A DNA stretch of 32,666 nt from Candidatus Thiosymbion oneisti. Its GTDB lineage: Bacteria > Pseudomonadota > Gammaproteobacteria > Chromatiales > Chromatiaceae. Below, piece by piece: positions 17,137 to 25,999 of the stretch. The DNA is taken from positions 1-32,666 of the forward strand of contig NZ_FLUY01001691.1 in assembly GCF_900092655.1 (NCBI RefSeq), in the 5' to 3' direction. Position numbers and translations under genes: made by a program. How positions within the stretch are numbered: position 1 is the first letter of the stretch; each line of letters begins with the position of its first letter. Under the pieces are notes generated by a model. The model did no database searches. It saw nothing but the letters and a program-made list of their open reading frames with translations, and was not told the DNA's origin.

Positions 17137-18614
17137 GCATTCGCCGCAACACCACCTATAATCTACTCGGGGCGGCCATTCCCTTTCCAGTATCGTTCGT
17201 TACTGTCCCGATCTACATCGGACTAATCGGAGAGGCGCGTTACGCCGTGCTGGCCATTGCATGGCTGTTGCTCGGCTACTTCGGGTTGTTCGATCTCGGG
17301 CTCGGGCGTGCCACCGCTCAGCGCATTGCCGCACTTGGTAACGCCGCCGCAGAGGAGCGCACGCGAACCTTCTGGACCGCGCTTATTGTGAATCTCGGTC
17401 TCGGCATCATCGGGGGCTTGCTCATATGGCCGGCCGCTGTCTACTTCTTCGAGAACCTGTTCAAGATCGAGGATGTCCTGCGCCCCGAGATCGAAGCCGC
17501 CGTCCCTTGGCTGATACTTGCGGTGCCGATGGCCACCACATCCGGTGTACTCACCGGCGCGCTTCAGGGCCGAGAGCGATTCCTCGAGCTGAACCTGATC
17601 TCTGTCTCGGGCACCGTGCTGTTCCAGCTGCTGCCGCTCTTCGCCGTGGTGGTTTGGGGGCCTGAGCTCGGTGTGCTGCTTCCCGCCGTACTGGCAGCAC
17701 GTCTGTTTACCCTGCTGATGTTGTTCCAACGCTGCCGACGCCACCTCTTTCGCGGGTGCGTCGTGGCCATTTCATCCGAACACGCAGGCCACCTCCTTCG
17801 CTTCGGGGGCTGGGTGACGGTGACCGCATTCGTGGATCCCCTGATGGTGATCTTCGATCGCTTCGTCATTGGGGCCGTGTTGGGGGCGAAGAGCGTTACC
17901 TACTATACCGTCCCCTTTCAACTGGCCGAGCGCGGTACCATCATTCCCAGCGCCCTGATATCCGCCTTGTTTCCCCGTTTCGCCGCTGTCACGCGCAAAG
18001 AGGAAGAACACCTTGCGCAGGAGGGAATGTGCTTGCTGGCGGTGGTCATGACTCCGCTCGTCGCTGCGGGTGTCCTGTTGATGGAGCCCTTCTTGGCGTG
18101 GTGGATCGGACCCGTCTTCGCCGAGCAATCGACCCCGGTGGGCCAGGTTATTTTTCTGGGTTTTTGGGTCAGGAACTTTGTAAGCATCCCCCTTTCACAG
18201 CTTCAGTCACGCGGGCGCCCGGATCTGGTTGCCAAGTGCCATCTGGTCGAGGTACTCCCTTACTTCGGCCTCTTATATCTGGGCTTGAGCGAGCTCGGCC
18301 TGGTTGGCGTGGCGGTGGCTTTTTCCCTGCGCGCCGTAGCGGACTTTGTGCTACTCGCCGGGCTCGCCGGTACCCTGCACCGTTCGCTGCACATACTGGC
18401 CGTGCCCGCATTTCTGCTTGCGGTAGCCTACGGAATCGCAGACCACACCACTGCCGGCCAACCTGAGTGGTATCTCTTGGTTACCGGTTACCAGCTTATT
18501 ACAGTAATCTGGGTGTGGCACCAAGCCCCGTCTTCCCTCCGCCAACTCACTCTTAGGGTGTTCAGGCGGTTAGCAAAGCACGGCCGCACAGCGAAACTCA
18601 AGGTACGCTCATGA
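17133..18614 (+). CDS. Wzx-type lipid-linked oligosaccharide flippase
   Basis: Moves undecaprenyl-linked repeat units across the inner membrane. The 493-residue product has about a dozen hydrophobic segments and starts MSIRRNTTYNLLGAAIPFPVSF, then YAVLAIAWLLLGYFGLFDLGLGRATAQ, the typical polysaccharide-biosynthesis/MATE-like N-terminus. The ATG at 17133 overlaps the ABC exporter stop (ATGA), and its own stop overlaps the next start (ATGA at 18611), so translation is probably coupled. This is the last gene of the GC-rich export block before composition drops. Confidence 0.92.
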   Translation: MSIRRNTTYNLLGAAIPFPVSFVTVPIYIGLIGEARYAVLAIAWLLLGYFGLFDLGLGRATAQRIAALGNAAAEERTRTFWTALIVNLGLGIIGGLLIWPAAVYFFENLFKIEDVLRPEIEAAVPWLILAVPMATTSGVLTGALQGRERFLELNLISVSGTVLFQLLPLFAVVVWGPELGVLLPAVLAARLFTLLMLFQRCRRHLFRGCVVAISSEHAGHLLRFGGWVTVTAFVDPLMVIFDRFVIGAVLGAKSVTYYTVPFQLAERGTIIPSALISALFPRFAAVTRKEEEHLAQEGMCLLAVVMTPLVAAGVLLMEPFLAWWIGPVFAEQSTPVGQVIFLGFWVRNFVSIPLSQLQSRGRPDLVAKCHLVEVLPYFGLLYLGLSELGLVGVAVAFSLRAVADFVLLAGLAGTLHRSLHILAVPAFLLAVAYGIADHTTAGQPEWYLLVTGYQLITVIWVWHQAPSSLRQLTLRVFRRLAKHGRTAKLKVRS

Positions 18615-19603
18615 ACGCACCTGACACCCAAATACTGGTTTCGATACTTACACCGACCTGGAATCGTGCATCCTATATCCGTCGTGTATGGGAGAGTTTG
18701 AAATCGCAAACTTGCAAAAACTTTGAATGGATCATAGCGGACGATGGATCTACCGACGATACGGAAAAAGTCGTCAGAGAATTATCAAATCACTCCGATT
18801 TTCCAATTGTGCTGATTCGTGCCGATTCACATGTGGGAAAAGCCTTTATGGACAACCAGGCAGTCGTGCAAGCGCAGGGGGAATTTATTCTATGGAGTGA
18901 TTCGGACGACTATTTGGCGCCAAATGCGCTTGAACGCTTGTTGGACACGTGGTTTTCTATTCCGCCAGACGTGCGTGACGACTATGTTGGCGTCACCGCC
19001 CTTTGTGCCACGGATGAAGGGGTTGTCGTCAACCCCTTTCCCGATGTAGAACAGACTGATGTCAGTTGGAACGACTTGGCTGGAATGCACAAAGTCACCC
19101 GGGATATGCTGTTTTTCACTCGGGCGAGCGCATTGAAGGCATGTCCGTTCCCGGAGGTCGATCTGGTCATCCCGGAAAGCGTGGTCTGGACGCAAATCGG
19201 ACACCGGAAGACAAGACTGATTTCAGAGGTCTTGATGATCAAAGAATATAAGGCGGACAATCGCATTTCATTCACTGGTTGTATGGCCTACAACCGAGGG
19301 CGTGCCTATGCGTTGGCGACCACTGAGAGAAATTTGCGGTCCTATACTCGGGGATGGAGAATCAGGGCGTGGCATTTGATTACGTTCCTTCGTTATAGTA
19401 TACATGGAGAGCTCGCGATGCGTGAGGTCTTGCGCTTGTGGGGTAATAATACCAGCCGATTTGCATTATGGGCATCACTCCCGGTTGCATGGTTACTTGC
19501 AATCAAGGATATGCGGCAGGGCAAGGTGAAAAAAACGCATCGAGAATTTCTGGCAGTACGAAACACTGTACAAACATATGTGGTTCGACTCGGTAAGGCC
19601 TAA
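18611..19603 (+). CDS. Family 2 glycosyltransferase
   Basis: Transfers a sugar from a nucleotide-sugar to the growing lipid-linked oligosaccharide on the cytoplasmic face. The 330-residue product has the GT-A fold start ILVSILTPTWNRASYIRRVWESL, the nucleotide-binding DDGSTDD (Asp44-Asp45) and the metal-binding DSDD (97-100). A later WTQIGHRKTRLISEVLMIKEY is typical of the acceptor side. The C-terminal 90 residues are basic with one hydrophobic patch. Start overlap with the flippase stop (ATGA) implies coupling. Codon choice is more AT-rich than in the preceding genes. Sugar specificity cannot be read. Confidence 0.92.
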   Translation: MNAPDTQILVSILTPTWNRASYIRRVWESLKSQTCKNFEWIIADDGSTDDTEKVVRELSNHSDFPIVLIRADSHVGKAFMDNQAVVQAQGEFILWSDSDDYLAPNALERLLDTWFSIPPDVRDDYVGVTALCATDEGVVVNPFPDVEQTDVSWNDLAGMHKVTRDMLFFTRASALKACPFPEVDLVIPESVVWTQIGHRKTRLISEVLMIKEYKADNRISFTGCMAYNRGRAYALATTERNLRSYTRGWRIRAWHLITFLRYSIHGELAMREVLRLWGNNTSRFALWASLPVAWLLAIKDMRQGKVKKTHREFLAVRNTVQTYVVRLGKA

Positions 19604-19607
19604 GCCC

Positions 19608-20228
19608 ATGATACGCACGATCATAAGAAAATATCGCACAATGCGTAAGATGATACGTGAAATAGGTTTTCTACGTACCTTGCGTATTACTGTGGACAAG
19701 ATAGCCCTCACATTACTTCAGAAAGTATACGGGTTCCATCCTGTTCATGTAATAACACCTCTTTCCGCAAGACCCTACCGGCATATCGTAGCCGACCTTG
19801 CAAACGGTTTAAAGCCACGCTGTGTAGTCGAGGTAGGATGTGGTCTAGGTATTATCCTATCATTGATAAGAGCTCCGAATCGCTTTGGCTATGATGTGGA
19901 CGAGGGGGCCATCAGGGCGGCTCGTTTACTTCGGCGCGGGGTGAGCTTTACCCATGGCGATATCACGACTGTCTCTCAGCGACCGATCGATGTGTTGATC
20001 CTGGTGAATTGGATACATGAATATAGTCCGGAGCAACTGGACATGTGGCTTTCGCCCATGCTTTCATATACATCGTATCTGCTTATGGATGCTATCGATC
20101 CGGATGGACCTGAGGGTTATCGGTATCGACACGATTTTAAATTTCTGGAAACCCGGGTCCGTCGTGTGGAAACTCGTCCGGTCCCGAACGAAACGCGAAG
20201 TATTATTTTATATGAAGTGACACTGTGA
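19608..20228 (+). CDS. SAM-dependent methyltransferase (class I fold)
   Basis: Probably methylates a sugar of the repeat unit or a precursor. The 206-residue product has motif I VVEVGCGLGI (residues 73-82), an acidic residue after strand 2 (YDVDEGAIRAARLL) and THGDITTV, giving a short Rossmann methyltransferase. After a basic amphipathic N-terminus (MIRTIIRKYRTMRKMIREIG) comes the catalytic core. I start at the ATG at 19608, four bases after the previous stop, with TAAGG upstream; the frame also runs back 10 codons inside the previous gene. Its stop overlaps the next start (GTGA). Substrate unknown. Confidence 0.78.
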   Translation: MIRTIIRKYRTMRKMIREIGFLRTLRITVDKIALTLLQKVYGFHPVHVITPLSARPYRHIVADLANGLKPRCVVEVGCGLGIILSLIRAPNRFGYDVDEGAIRAARLLRRGVSFTHGDITTVSQRPIDVLILVNWIHEYSPEQLDMWLSPMLSYTSYLLMDAIDPDGPEGYRYRHDFKFLETRVRRVETRPVPNETRSIILYEVTL

Positions 20229-21031
20229 ACACCCGGTATCTCATTCGTCTCGATGATGCATGTCCCACGATGGACGCTGTCAAGTGGGATGCATTGGAAT
20301 CCGTATTGGACGAATCCGGTATTAAGCCGTTGGTCGCCGTAGTACCTGACAACAAGGATTCAATGTTGGAGATAGATGGGTATGACCCCGCATTCTGGGA
20401 CCGGGTGCTTGATTGGCAGAAAAAGGGATGGACGATTGCCATGCATGGTTTTCAGCACTTGTTTCATCCGATTGAACGAAGGCGCTTGTTAATACCATTT
20501 TATGACCACAGCGAATTTGCGGGGTTGAGTGAGCAGGAGCAGGCCAAAAAGATTAGAAACTCCTGGCAATTATTTTTAGATAGAGGAATCGAGCCAACTG
20601 TGTGGATTGCACCAGCACATTGTTTCGACTTGGGAACACTTCGGGCGCTCAAAGCAGAAACTCCGATCCGTATTGTCAACGATGGTATTGCCTGCAAACA
20701 ATTCTATGAGCATGGGTTATATTGGATACCACAGCAGCTTTGGGCGCTGTCGAGAAAGCCTTTCGGCCTCTGGACGGTATGTTTGCACCCCAATAGCATG
20801 ACAGTGGAGCAGATCGAAGCGTTTAGAGATAAATTAACGTTGGATATATTTCGTTCACGCATCATCTCTATGGAAGAAGTGTATCTGCGTAAGCGTAAAA
20901 GGTCGCTGCTTGATCGTGCCTATTCAGTCTGGTTCTGGCAACGGGATGGAATATTCCGTGCCCTTTATCTGCTACGTAACCGATTAGGAGCAAGCGTATG
21001 GGAAAAATTGCCATTTTGCTCCCTGGTCTAA
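20225..21031 (+). CDS. DUF2334-like polysaccharide deacetylase-fold protein
   Basis: Likely acts on N- or O-acetyl groups of a sugar, although activity is not proven for this branch. The 268-residue product begins NTRYLIRLDDACPTMD, with the Asp pair (10-11) where carbohydrate esterase 4 enzymes bind metal. HGFQHLFH (His74, His78, His81) follows, with WIAPAHCFD further on. There is no signal peptide, so it would be cytoplasmic. The start is GTG at 20225 overlapping the methyltransferase stop (GTGA). The last 34 bases overlap the next gene, which is more than usual here. Low-GC relative to the flanking export genes. Confidence 0.75.
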   Translation: MNTRYLIRLDDACPTMDAVKWDALESVLDESGIKPLVAVVPDNKDSMLEIDGYDPAFWDRVLDWQKKGWTIAMHGFQHLFHPIERRRLLIPFYDHSEFAGLSEQEQAKKIRNSWQLFLDRGIEPTVWIAPAHCFDLGTLRALKAETPIRIVNDGIACKQFYEHGLYWIPQQLWALSRKPFGLWTVCLHPNSMTVEQIEAFRDKLTLDIFRSRIISMEEVYLRKRKRSLLDRAYSVWFWQRDGIFRALYLLRNRLGASVWEKLPFCSLV

Positions 21032-22101
21032 AATTTGGTGGAACCGAACGGGTTGCGCTCAATCTAGCGCGTGCGCTGAAAGCTGAAGGATTCAAGATCG
21101 ACTTCATCTTGATGAGCTATGAAGGCGAATTTTTGGCGGAGGTTGAAAGCAGTTTCGATGTGTACAATCTTAGATGCAATCGAACCTGGAAACTGCCGAT
21201 GCGGCTTCTGGATTATATTGTTAAGCAGAAACCCAATGCGCTTATTTCGAGTTTTTGGAAGCTCAACGTGTGTGCCTGTCTGACACGGCTCGTCTATCCA
21301 GCATATAATTTAATCTTGTGGGAACATTCCCAGCCCAGCAAAAGTGATAATAGTCCTACCTGGCTCTACAGTATCAGCGCCAGTCTGATTTATCAGCTCG
21401 CAACCAAGGTGGTGGTCGTATCCAGTGATGTATTCAAGGATGTGCAGCGTATCACCCTGGGATTAGGCCGCAAACTGATGATTATTTTCAATCCGATATC
21501 ACCCCCGGCTTTTAAATTATGTATCTCACAGCGAGAAGCTGGGAGCCGTAATATCATCTGGGTCGGACGGCTGGACGAGCCCAAAAACCCAGGTTTAATG
21601 CTGGACACGTTCGTGACGTTGATAAAAAAGGATAAGAATTATCGACTCGACTTTGTGGGGGACGGAAAACTACGCTCTGAGCTGGTACAGCATTCTCTGT
21701 CGTTGGGACTGCAGGATAATGTGCGTTTTTTAGGATTTCAGCCGGATCCCTATGTATTGATGGCAAGGGCGAATTTACTTGTGCTTACTTCGAATCGGGA
21801 AGGTTTTGGTAATGTATTGGTGGAAGCCCTTTATTGCGGGCTGCATGTAGTCAGCACGGATTGCGGAGAGGGTATTCGTGATATCCTGCAGAATAATCGC
21901 TATGGTTCGATCGTGCCCACCAAAGATAAGAACGCCTTAGCTACTGCCATCGAACGCGAATTCGATACCGAACATGACTGGCGTGCCCAAATCGAAGGAG
22001 CGCAACGGTTTCTGCCGCGGAAGATCGCGTTGCAGTTTATTGAAGCATTGGACCTGGGGAGAACATCGATGATATACCCTCGAGGTGATAGCCAAGTTTA
22101 G
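20998..22101 (+). CDS. Family 4 glycosyltransferase (GT-B fold)
   Basis: A retaining sugar transferase of 367 residues. The N-terminal domain begins KIAILLPGLKFGGTERVALNLA, a typical GT4 start with the glycine-rich acceptor loop. The C-terminal domain has IIWVGRLDEPKNPGLML, then NREGFGNVLVEALYCGLHVVSTD, the EX7E donor-binding region. The ATG at 20998 lies inside the end of the deacetylase-like gene. Base use is clearly lower in GC than the export genes (29 G+C of 60 in 21001-21060). A truncated GT2 starts two bases after the stop. Confidence 0.92.
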   Translation: MGKIAILLPGLKFGGTERVALNLARALKAEGFKIDFILMSYEGEFLAEVESSFDVYNLRCNRTWKLPMRLLDYIVKQKPNALISSFWKLNVCACLTRLVYPAYNLILWEHSQPSKSDNSPTWLYSISASLIYQLATKVVVVSSDVFKDVQRITLGLGRKLMIIFNPISPPAFKLCISQREAGSRNIIWVGRLDEPKNPGLMLDTFVTLIKKDKNYRLDFVGDGKLRSELVQHSLSLGLQDNVRFLGFQPDPYVLMARANLLVLTSNREGFGNVLVEALYCGLHVVSTDCGEGIRDILQNNRYGSIVPTKDKNALATAIEREFDTEHDWRAQIEGAQRFLPRKIALQFIEALDLGRTSMIYPRGDSQV

Positions 22102-22102
22102 C

Positions 22103-22537
22103 ATGCGTCCATTAGTTTCTATTATCGTCATTACCTACAATCAGGCGGATATCACAGAAGAAGCCGTAAGGTCCGTGTTTGCGCAGGATTATAGCCCACT
22201 TGAGATTATCCTGAGCGATGACTACTCGACCGATCATACATTCGATATTCTGCGGAGATGTAAGGATCACTATGAAGGCCCTCACGAAGTCACGCTCAAT
22301 AGAAACTCGACTAATCTTGGTATTGGTAAGCATTGGGACACGATAAGTAGGCAAGCAAATGGGGTCCTCATCGTTCATGCCGCAGGAGACGATGTTTCTG
22401 TTCCTTTGCGGTTCATTGTAAATTTCCGAGTCGATCCGCTATCAATTCAGCAACATACTGTGACCCATTATTATTTAAATGAGCAAAGTCGTACATATAG
22501 GCATTATCCTGGGGAACTTCTTTCTCTAAATCTATAA
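22103..22537 (+). pseudogene. Family 2 glycosyltransferase, truncated after the DXD motif
   Basis: The product starts MRPLVSIIVITYNQADITEEAVRSVFAQDY and has SDDYSTDHTF and AAGDDVS, so the nucleotide- and metal-binding parts are intact. Family resemblance ends near codon 102 (about 22405-22412). From there the frame reads the reverse side of the SGNH gene and stops at 22537. The acceptor half of a normal GT2 (250-350 residues) is missing and is not found elsewhere in the window. It is almost certainly inactive. The break coincides with the end of the minus-strand SGNH gene at 22413, which marks a recombination junction. Confidence 0.85.
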
Positions 22538-23534
22538 CTTGCACCTTATTGATTCGCCCTGTCTTTCTTATCGAATCATTCATTTCATCATAGAGGTCTT
22601 TAAACTCGTCATAAGCAATCCCAACATTATTTAGCTTAGGCATCAACGCATTGACTATCACCGCGTCCGGCCTATCCTTAAATCTGCTTGCTTGAGTCAT
22701 TAATATTGGCATGATTTTATGTACCCTGGAAATATTTATAAAATTCAACAAGCTCCTTTCAAATTGTTGAAGTATCTCGTGTTTATTTATGGTTAACTGT
22801 TTTCCGCGTAAATGCGTGAACTCATCGCCAACGAGGAATCTCATTTTCAATACTACCAGTTTATCATATAGTCTTGGAAGTGCAGCCCTTGTGATGGCTT
22901 TTATGCCGCTGGAAAACCCATACACCTTCATTAGAGATTTATTTGGATTTTCATTCCAATAATTCTTTTCATACAGCAATACATTCAAGTCATTAACATT
23001 ATGCATCATAATGGCAACATCAGGATCTAACGCTATTCCCTTGTTCAACAAGATATTATTCGAATGCATCGAGTTATTACCGCTTACTCCGCTATTGAAT
23101 GAGTTTACTTTCCTTCCATTTTCCTCCAACAACCTACCGACCAGATAGGGGAACCTATTATTCTCATCAACATAGAGGCACTCTGTTGTGGAACCACCGA
23201 GGAAAATTATCGTTAAATCCGGTTTATCGTGTATTCTTGAGGGGTACAGGTAACCATCCCTATCAATCTCAAATCTGTACTCTTTTTTAACCAAGCTATC
23301 CGTATTTTCCATATATGCATCAGTAGGAACAAGATACTTCACAGTTGAGGGAATATGCTCTCTGAGTCTGATATTTCTGACTTCAGTACCTATTTTTTCC
23401 ATTGGTGTTACCAGGGACAATAGTATTTCAGCTCCATAAATGGAAAAAAGCAGCGATACCGCCAGAAAAATCACTGACATCTTCTTGGGGTGCTTTTCAA
23501 CTCCAGTGTGTTTCATTTTTCTTATTTTTCTCAT
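22413..23534 (-). CDS. Membrane-anchored SGNH/GDSL-family hydrolase or acyltransferase-like protein
   Basis: Likely adds or removes acyl groups on the polysaccharide in the periplasm. The 373-residue product has an N-terminal membrane anchor (about 19-42), then SGNH blocks: GGSTTE with Ser115, NSGVSGN (147-153), HNVND (178-182) and the C-terminal DFAH pair (Asp349, His352). I chose the ATG at 23534, which has a GAG purine run upstream; an ATG at 23516 and others up to 23594 are possible. It is the only minus-strand gene in the glycosyltransferase run and extremely AT-rich (16 G+C of 60 in 22921-22980), unlike its neighbours. It overlaps the truncated GT2 at its 3' end and faces away from the next gene with a 58-base gap. 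Confidence 0.85.
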   Translation of the reverse strand: MRKIRKMKHTGVEKHPKKMSVIFLAVSLLFSIYGAEILLSLVTPMEKIGTEVRNIRLREHIPSTVKYLVPTDAYMENTDSLVKKEYRFEIDRDGYLYPSRIHDKPDLTIIFLGGSTTECLYVDENNRFPYLVGRLLEENGRKVNSFNSGVSGNNSMHSNNILLNKGIALDPDVAIMMHNVNDLNVLLYEKNYWNENPNKSLMKVYGFSSGIKAITRAALPRLYDKLVVLKMRFLVGDEFTHLRGKQLTINKHEILQQFERSLLNFINISRVHKIMPILMTQASRFKDRPDAVIVNALMPKLNNVGIAYDEFKDLYDEMNDSIRKTGRINKVQVIDLEKEVPQDNAYMYDFAHLNNNGSQYVAELIADRLGNLQ

Positions 23535-23592
23535 AGTTATTTCTCGGACTTGGCTCATAATCACATGGAACTGACATCTAAGGTTATCCCAC

Positions 23593-24705
23593 ATGACTGA
23601 TTCATTGAATCCATCAGCATCTCGCGTTATGCTGGTGACGAAAAAACTGCAGGATTTCCCAGTGGGTGGCCGGGAACAATTGTGTAAGCTGAATTATAAT
23701 GCACTTATGGAAATTTTCGGCGACAGATTGGTAGTGTATGAATTGCCTGGGAATAAATTGCAGGCAAATGTCATCAGGAAGATTTTTAGCGGGCACATCG
23801 ATGGGTTGAATAACGAGGTTATCGGCGAGGCGCAGAAAAAGATCAAAGAAGAGGGTATCGGCATTATTTTTGTGGATGGCTCGAATTTGGGTGAATTCGT
23901 TAAAGTCACCAAGCGAAATTTTCCGGAAATTTCAGTGAGCACCTTTTTCCATAATGTGGAAGCGAGATTTTTCTTGGGGGCGTTGAGACATTCCAAGACA
24001 TTACACGCTCTGGCAGTATTGATTGCCAATTACCTCGCGGAACGTAAAGCCGTGCAATACAGCGACAAGATCATTTGCATGACCAACCGAGACAGCAGTC
24101 TTCTTCAGAGGCTCTATGGCCACCCGGCGACACATCTTTCAGCGCTGGCCATAAGAGACCAACTCCCGCCGGGCAGCGGTGTAACCACGCGTGTGCTGCA
24201 CGGGAAATATGCCCTGTTTGTAGGGGGAGCCTTCTATGCCAATCGTGCGGGTATATCCTGGTTCGTAAGACACGTGGTTCCTCATATTCGGATTAAGACA
24301 TGCATTGTCGGTAAGGGGTTTGAAAAGCTGAAGCACGAGCTGGGGCACGCAGGGAAGGTCGAGATTGTCGGTGTAGTGGACTCGCTTGCCGAGTGGTATC
24401 GGGATGCTCATTTCGTAATCGCTCCGATATTTGATGGTTCAGGGATGAAGACCAAAGTCGCGGAGGCATTGATGCATGGTAAGAAGATCATTGGCACGCC
24501 TGATGCGTTTTCCGGTTATGAAGACGTTGTGGAACATGCAGGCCAGGTATGCACGACAGCCGATGAGTTCATCGCAGCGATCGGTAGCGCCAAGGACGAG
24601 ATTGTAAGTTCGTTCGATCCAGAGTTGCGTATGCTCTACGAGGAAAAGTATTCTCATCCGGCTGCGCGGTCGCGTCTCGCTGGAATTCTTTGTTCAGTCG
24701 AATGA
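23593..24705 (+). CDS. Glycosyltransferase, GT-B fold (group 1/family 4-like)
   Basis: A 370-residue protein starting SRVMLVTKKLQDFPVGGREQLCKLNYNAL, where GGREQL replaces the usual glycine loop. The C-terminal half reads HGKYALFVGGAFYANRAGISWF and IAPIFDGSGMKTKVAEALMHGKKIIGT, close to the GT4 branch that uses a GSGMKxKxxEAL motif. The ATG at 23593 has TAAGG nine bases upstream. Composition is intermediate between the SGNH gene and the GC-rich genes that follow. After it, 140 bases (24706-24845) contain no gene. Sugar donor unknown. Confidence 0.88.
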   Translation: MTDSLNPSASRVMLVTKKLQDFPVGGREQLCKLNYNALMEIFGDRLVVYELPGNKLQANVIRKIFSGHIDGLNNEVIGEAQKKIKEEGIGIIFVDGSNLGEFVKVTKRNFPEISVSTFFHNVEARFFLGALRHSKTLHALAVLIANYLAERKAVQYSDKIICMTNRDSSLLQRLYGHPATHLSALAIRDQLPPGSGVTTRVLHGKYALFVGGAFYANRAGISWFVRHVVPHIRIKTCIVGKGFEKLKHELGHAGKVEIVGVVDSLAEWYRDAHFVIAPIFDGSGMKTKVAEALMHGKKIIGTPDAFSGYEDVVEHAGQVCTTADEFIAAIGSAKDEIVSSFDPELRMLYEEKYSHPAARSRLAGILCSVE

Positions 24706-24845
24706 AGTTACCAAGAGAAACATGGGTTCTTATGGTCGGAGCATTTGCAGACTCGTGTCAAATGCTGATTGCCGGAAAGGTATCGGGTTTCCACCAAGTA
24801 TTGGTATGGCTGGCTTCGAGGTACACTTGAGGCGGAGTTGCCAAA

Positions 24846-25937
24846 GTGAAGATTTGTATTGCGGTCTCGCTATATGACATTTCCGGTGTTCCACTGGCAC
24901 AACTCCGATTTGCACAAGCGTTGGCAAACAAGGGATACGAAGTCGATCTGGTGATTGGCCATATCGATCCTCAGTACGATTTCCCTGAGCTGGCGGGTGT
25001 GACCGTACGCGAGCTGGAGCGACGACATGTCCGAGGGATGCTATTGCCCTTGTGGCGTTATCTGCGGTCGGATCGGCCGGACGTGGTGTTTTCCGCCGAA
25101 GACCATCTCAACGCCGTCGTGTTGCTCGCCGCGATCATTGCCGGCTCGCAGGTGAAGATCAGCGGTTCGTCGCGGGTGACGCCGTTCGATACCTACTCCA
25201 ACGTGCCCTTCACGAAACGCTGGGTGCTGAAGCAGTTCATGCGCGCCGTCATGTGGCGGGCGGATGCGTTGACCTGTGTATCGAAGGACATGGTAGACCA
25301 ATACCGGCGTGTGTTCGATACACCTCCGCACGTCTGTGTCTACAATATCGTAGATGACAAGTTGTCGCGCCTCAGAATGCAGGAGGCGGTGGAACACGGA
25401 TGGCTCATCCACAAGCAGGAGCCGGTACTGATCGCAGCGGGTAGCTTAGCACCCTGGAAGGGTTTTGCGGACCTGATTCACGCCATGAAAGAGCTTTCCC
25501 GCAGCAGGCGTGCCCGCTTGATAATACTCGGGGATGGGCCACTGCGGATTGAACTGGAAGCCTTGATCGCCGAGCTCGACTTGACGAATCTTGTCGACCT
25601 GCCCGGGTATGTCGGGAACCCACTGAAATACTTTGCACGTGCGGACGTCTTTGTGTTGTCTTCCCATGTCGAGGGCCTGCCGAATGTACTCGTCGAAGCC
25701 ATGATGTGCGGGTGCACACCGGTCTCCACAGATTGCCCTACCGGTCCCCGAGAAATCCTTCAGGATGGAAAATACGGATACCTGGTTCCCATGCAAGATC
25801 CGATCGCCTTGGCGGCTGGTATTGAACAGGCCCTAATCAAGCCGATACCAAAGGACCGCCTTGCTGAGGCAGTGCAGCCATTCGACGAGGAAACGGTCAT
25901 TAAAAGGCATCTCGAGATCCTGGGCCTTACCAGATAG
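24846..25937 (+). CDS. Family 4 glycosyltransferase
   Basis: A 363-residue GT-B enzyme. It starts KICIAVSLYDISGVPLAQLRFAQALANKGYEVDLVIG. The donor domain has LIAAGSLAPWKGFADLIHAM, LIILGDGPLRIELEAL, and SSHVEGLPNVLVEAMMCGCTPVSTDCPTGPREIL with the EX7E pair. The start is GTG at 24846, supported by GGAG about nine bases upstream. GC-rich codon use resumes here, so it belongs with the older frame of the locus rather than the AT-rich insert. Confidence 0.93.
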   Translation: MKICIAVSLYDISGVPLAQLRFAQALANKGYEVDLVIGHIDPQYDFPELAGVTVRELERRHVRGMLLPLWRYLRSDRPDVVFSAEDHLNAVVLLAAIIAGSQVKISGSSRVTPFDTYSNVPFTKRWVLKQFMRAVMWRADALTCVSKDMVDQYRRVFDTPPHVCVYNIVDDKLSRLRMQEAVEHGWLIHKQEPVLIAAGSLAPWKGFADLIHAMKELSRSRRARLIILGDGPLRIELEALIAELDLTNLVDLPGYVGNPLKYFARADVFVLSSHVEGLPNVLVEAMMCGCTPVSTDCPTGPREILQDGKYGYLVPMQDPIALAAGIEQALIKPIPKDRLAEAVQPFDEETVIKRHLEILGLTR

Positions 25938-25958
25938 GGTCTAGAGCACTACCCTTTT
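25936..25958 (+). terminator. Weak hairpin followed by T-run after the GT4 gene
   Basis: AGGGT (25936-25940) pairs with ACCCT (25951-25955), followed directly by TTT and AA. The stem is only 5 bp with a 10-base loop and overlaps the stop codon of the glycosyltransferase. It may attenuate rather than end transcription; the next gene starts 62 bases after the stop. Confidence 0.3.
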
Positions 25959-25999
25959 AATCAGAACAACTTGGTGAGCGTTTAGTACTCCGTGAAGGA

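Noticed and set aside
24740-24766. 8-bp hairpin (agcatttg/caaatgct) in the gap before the GT4 gene at 24846
   Set aside because: Short, without a T-run, and at a length expected by chance.
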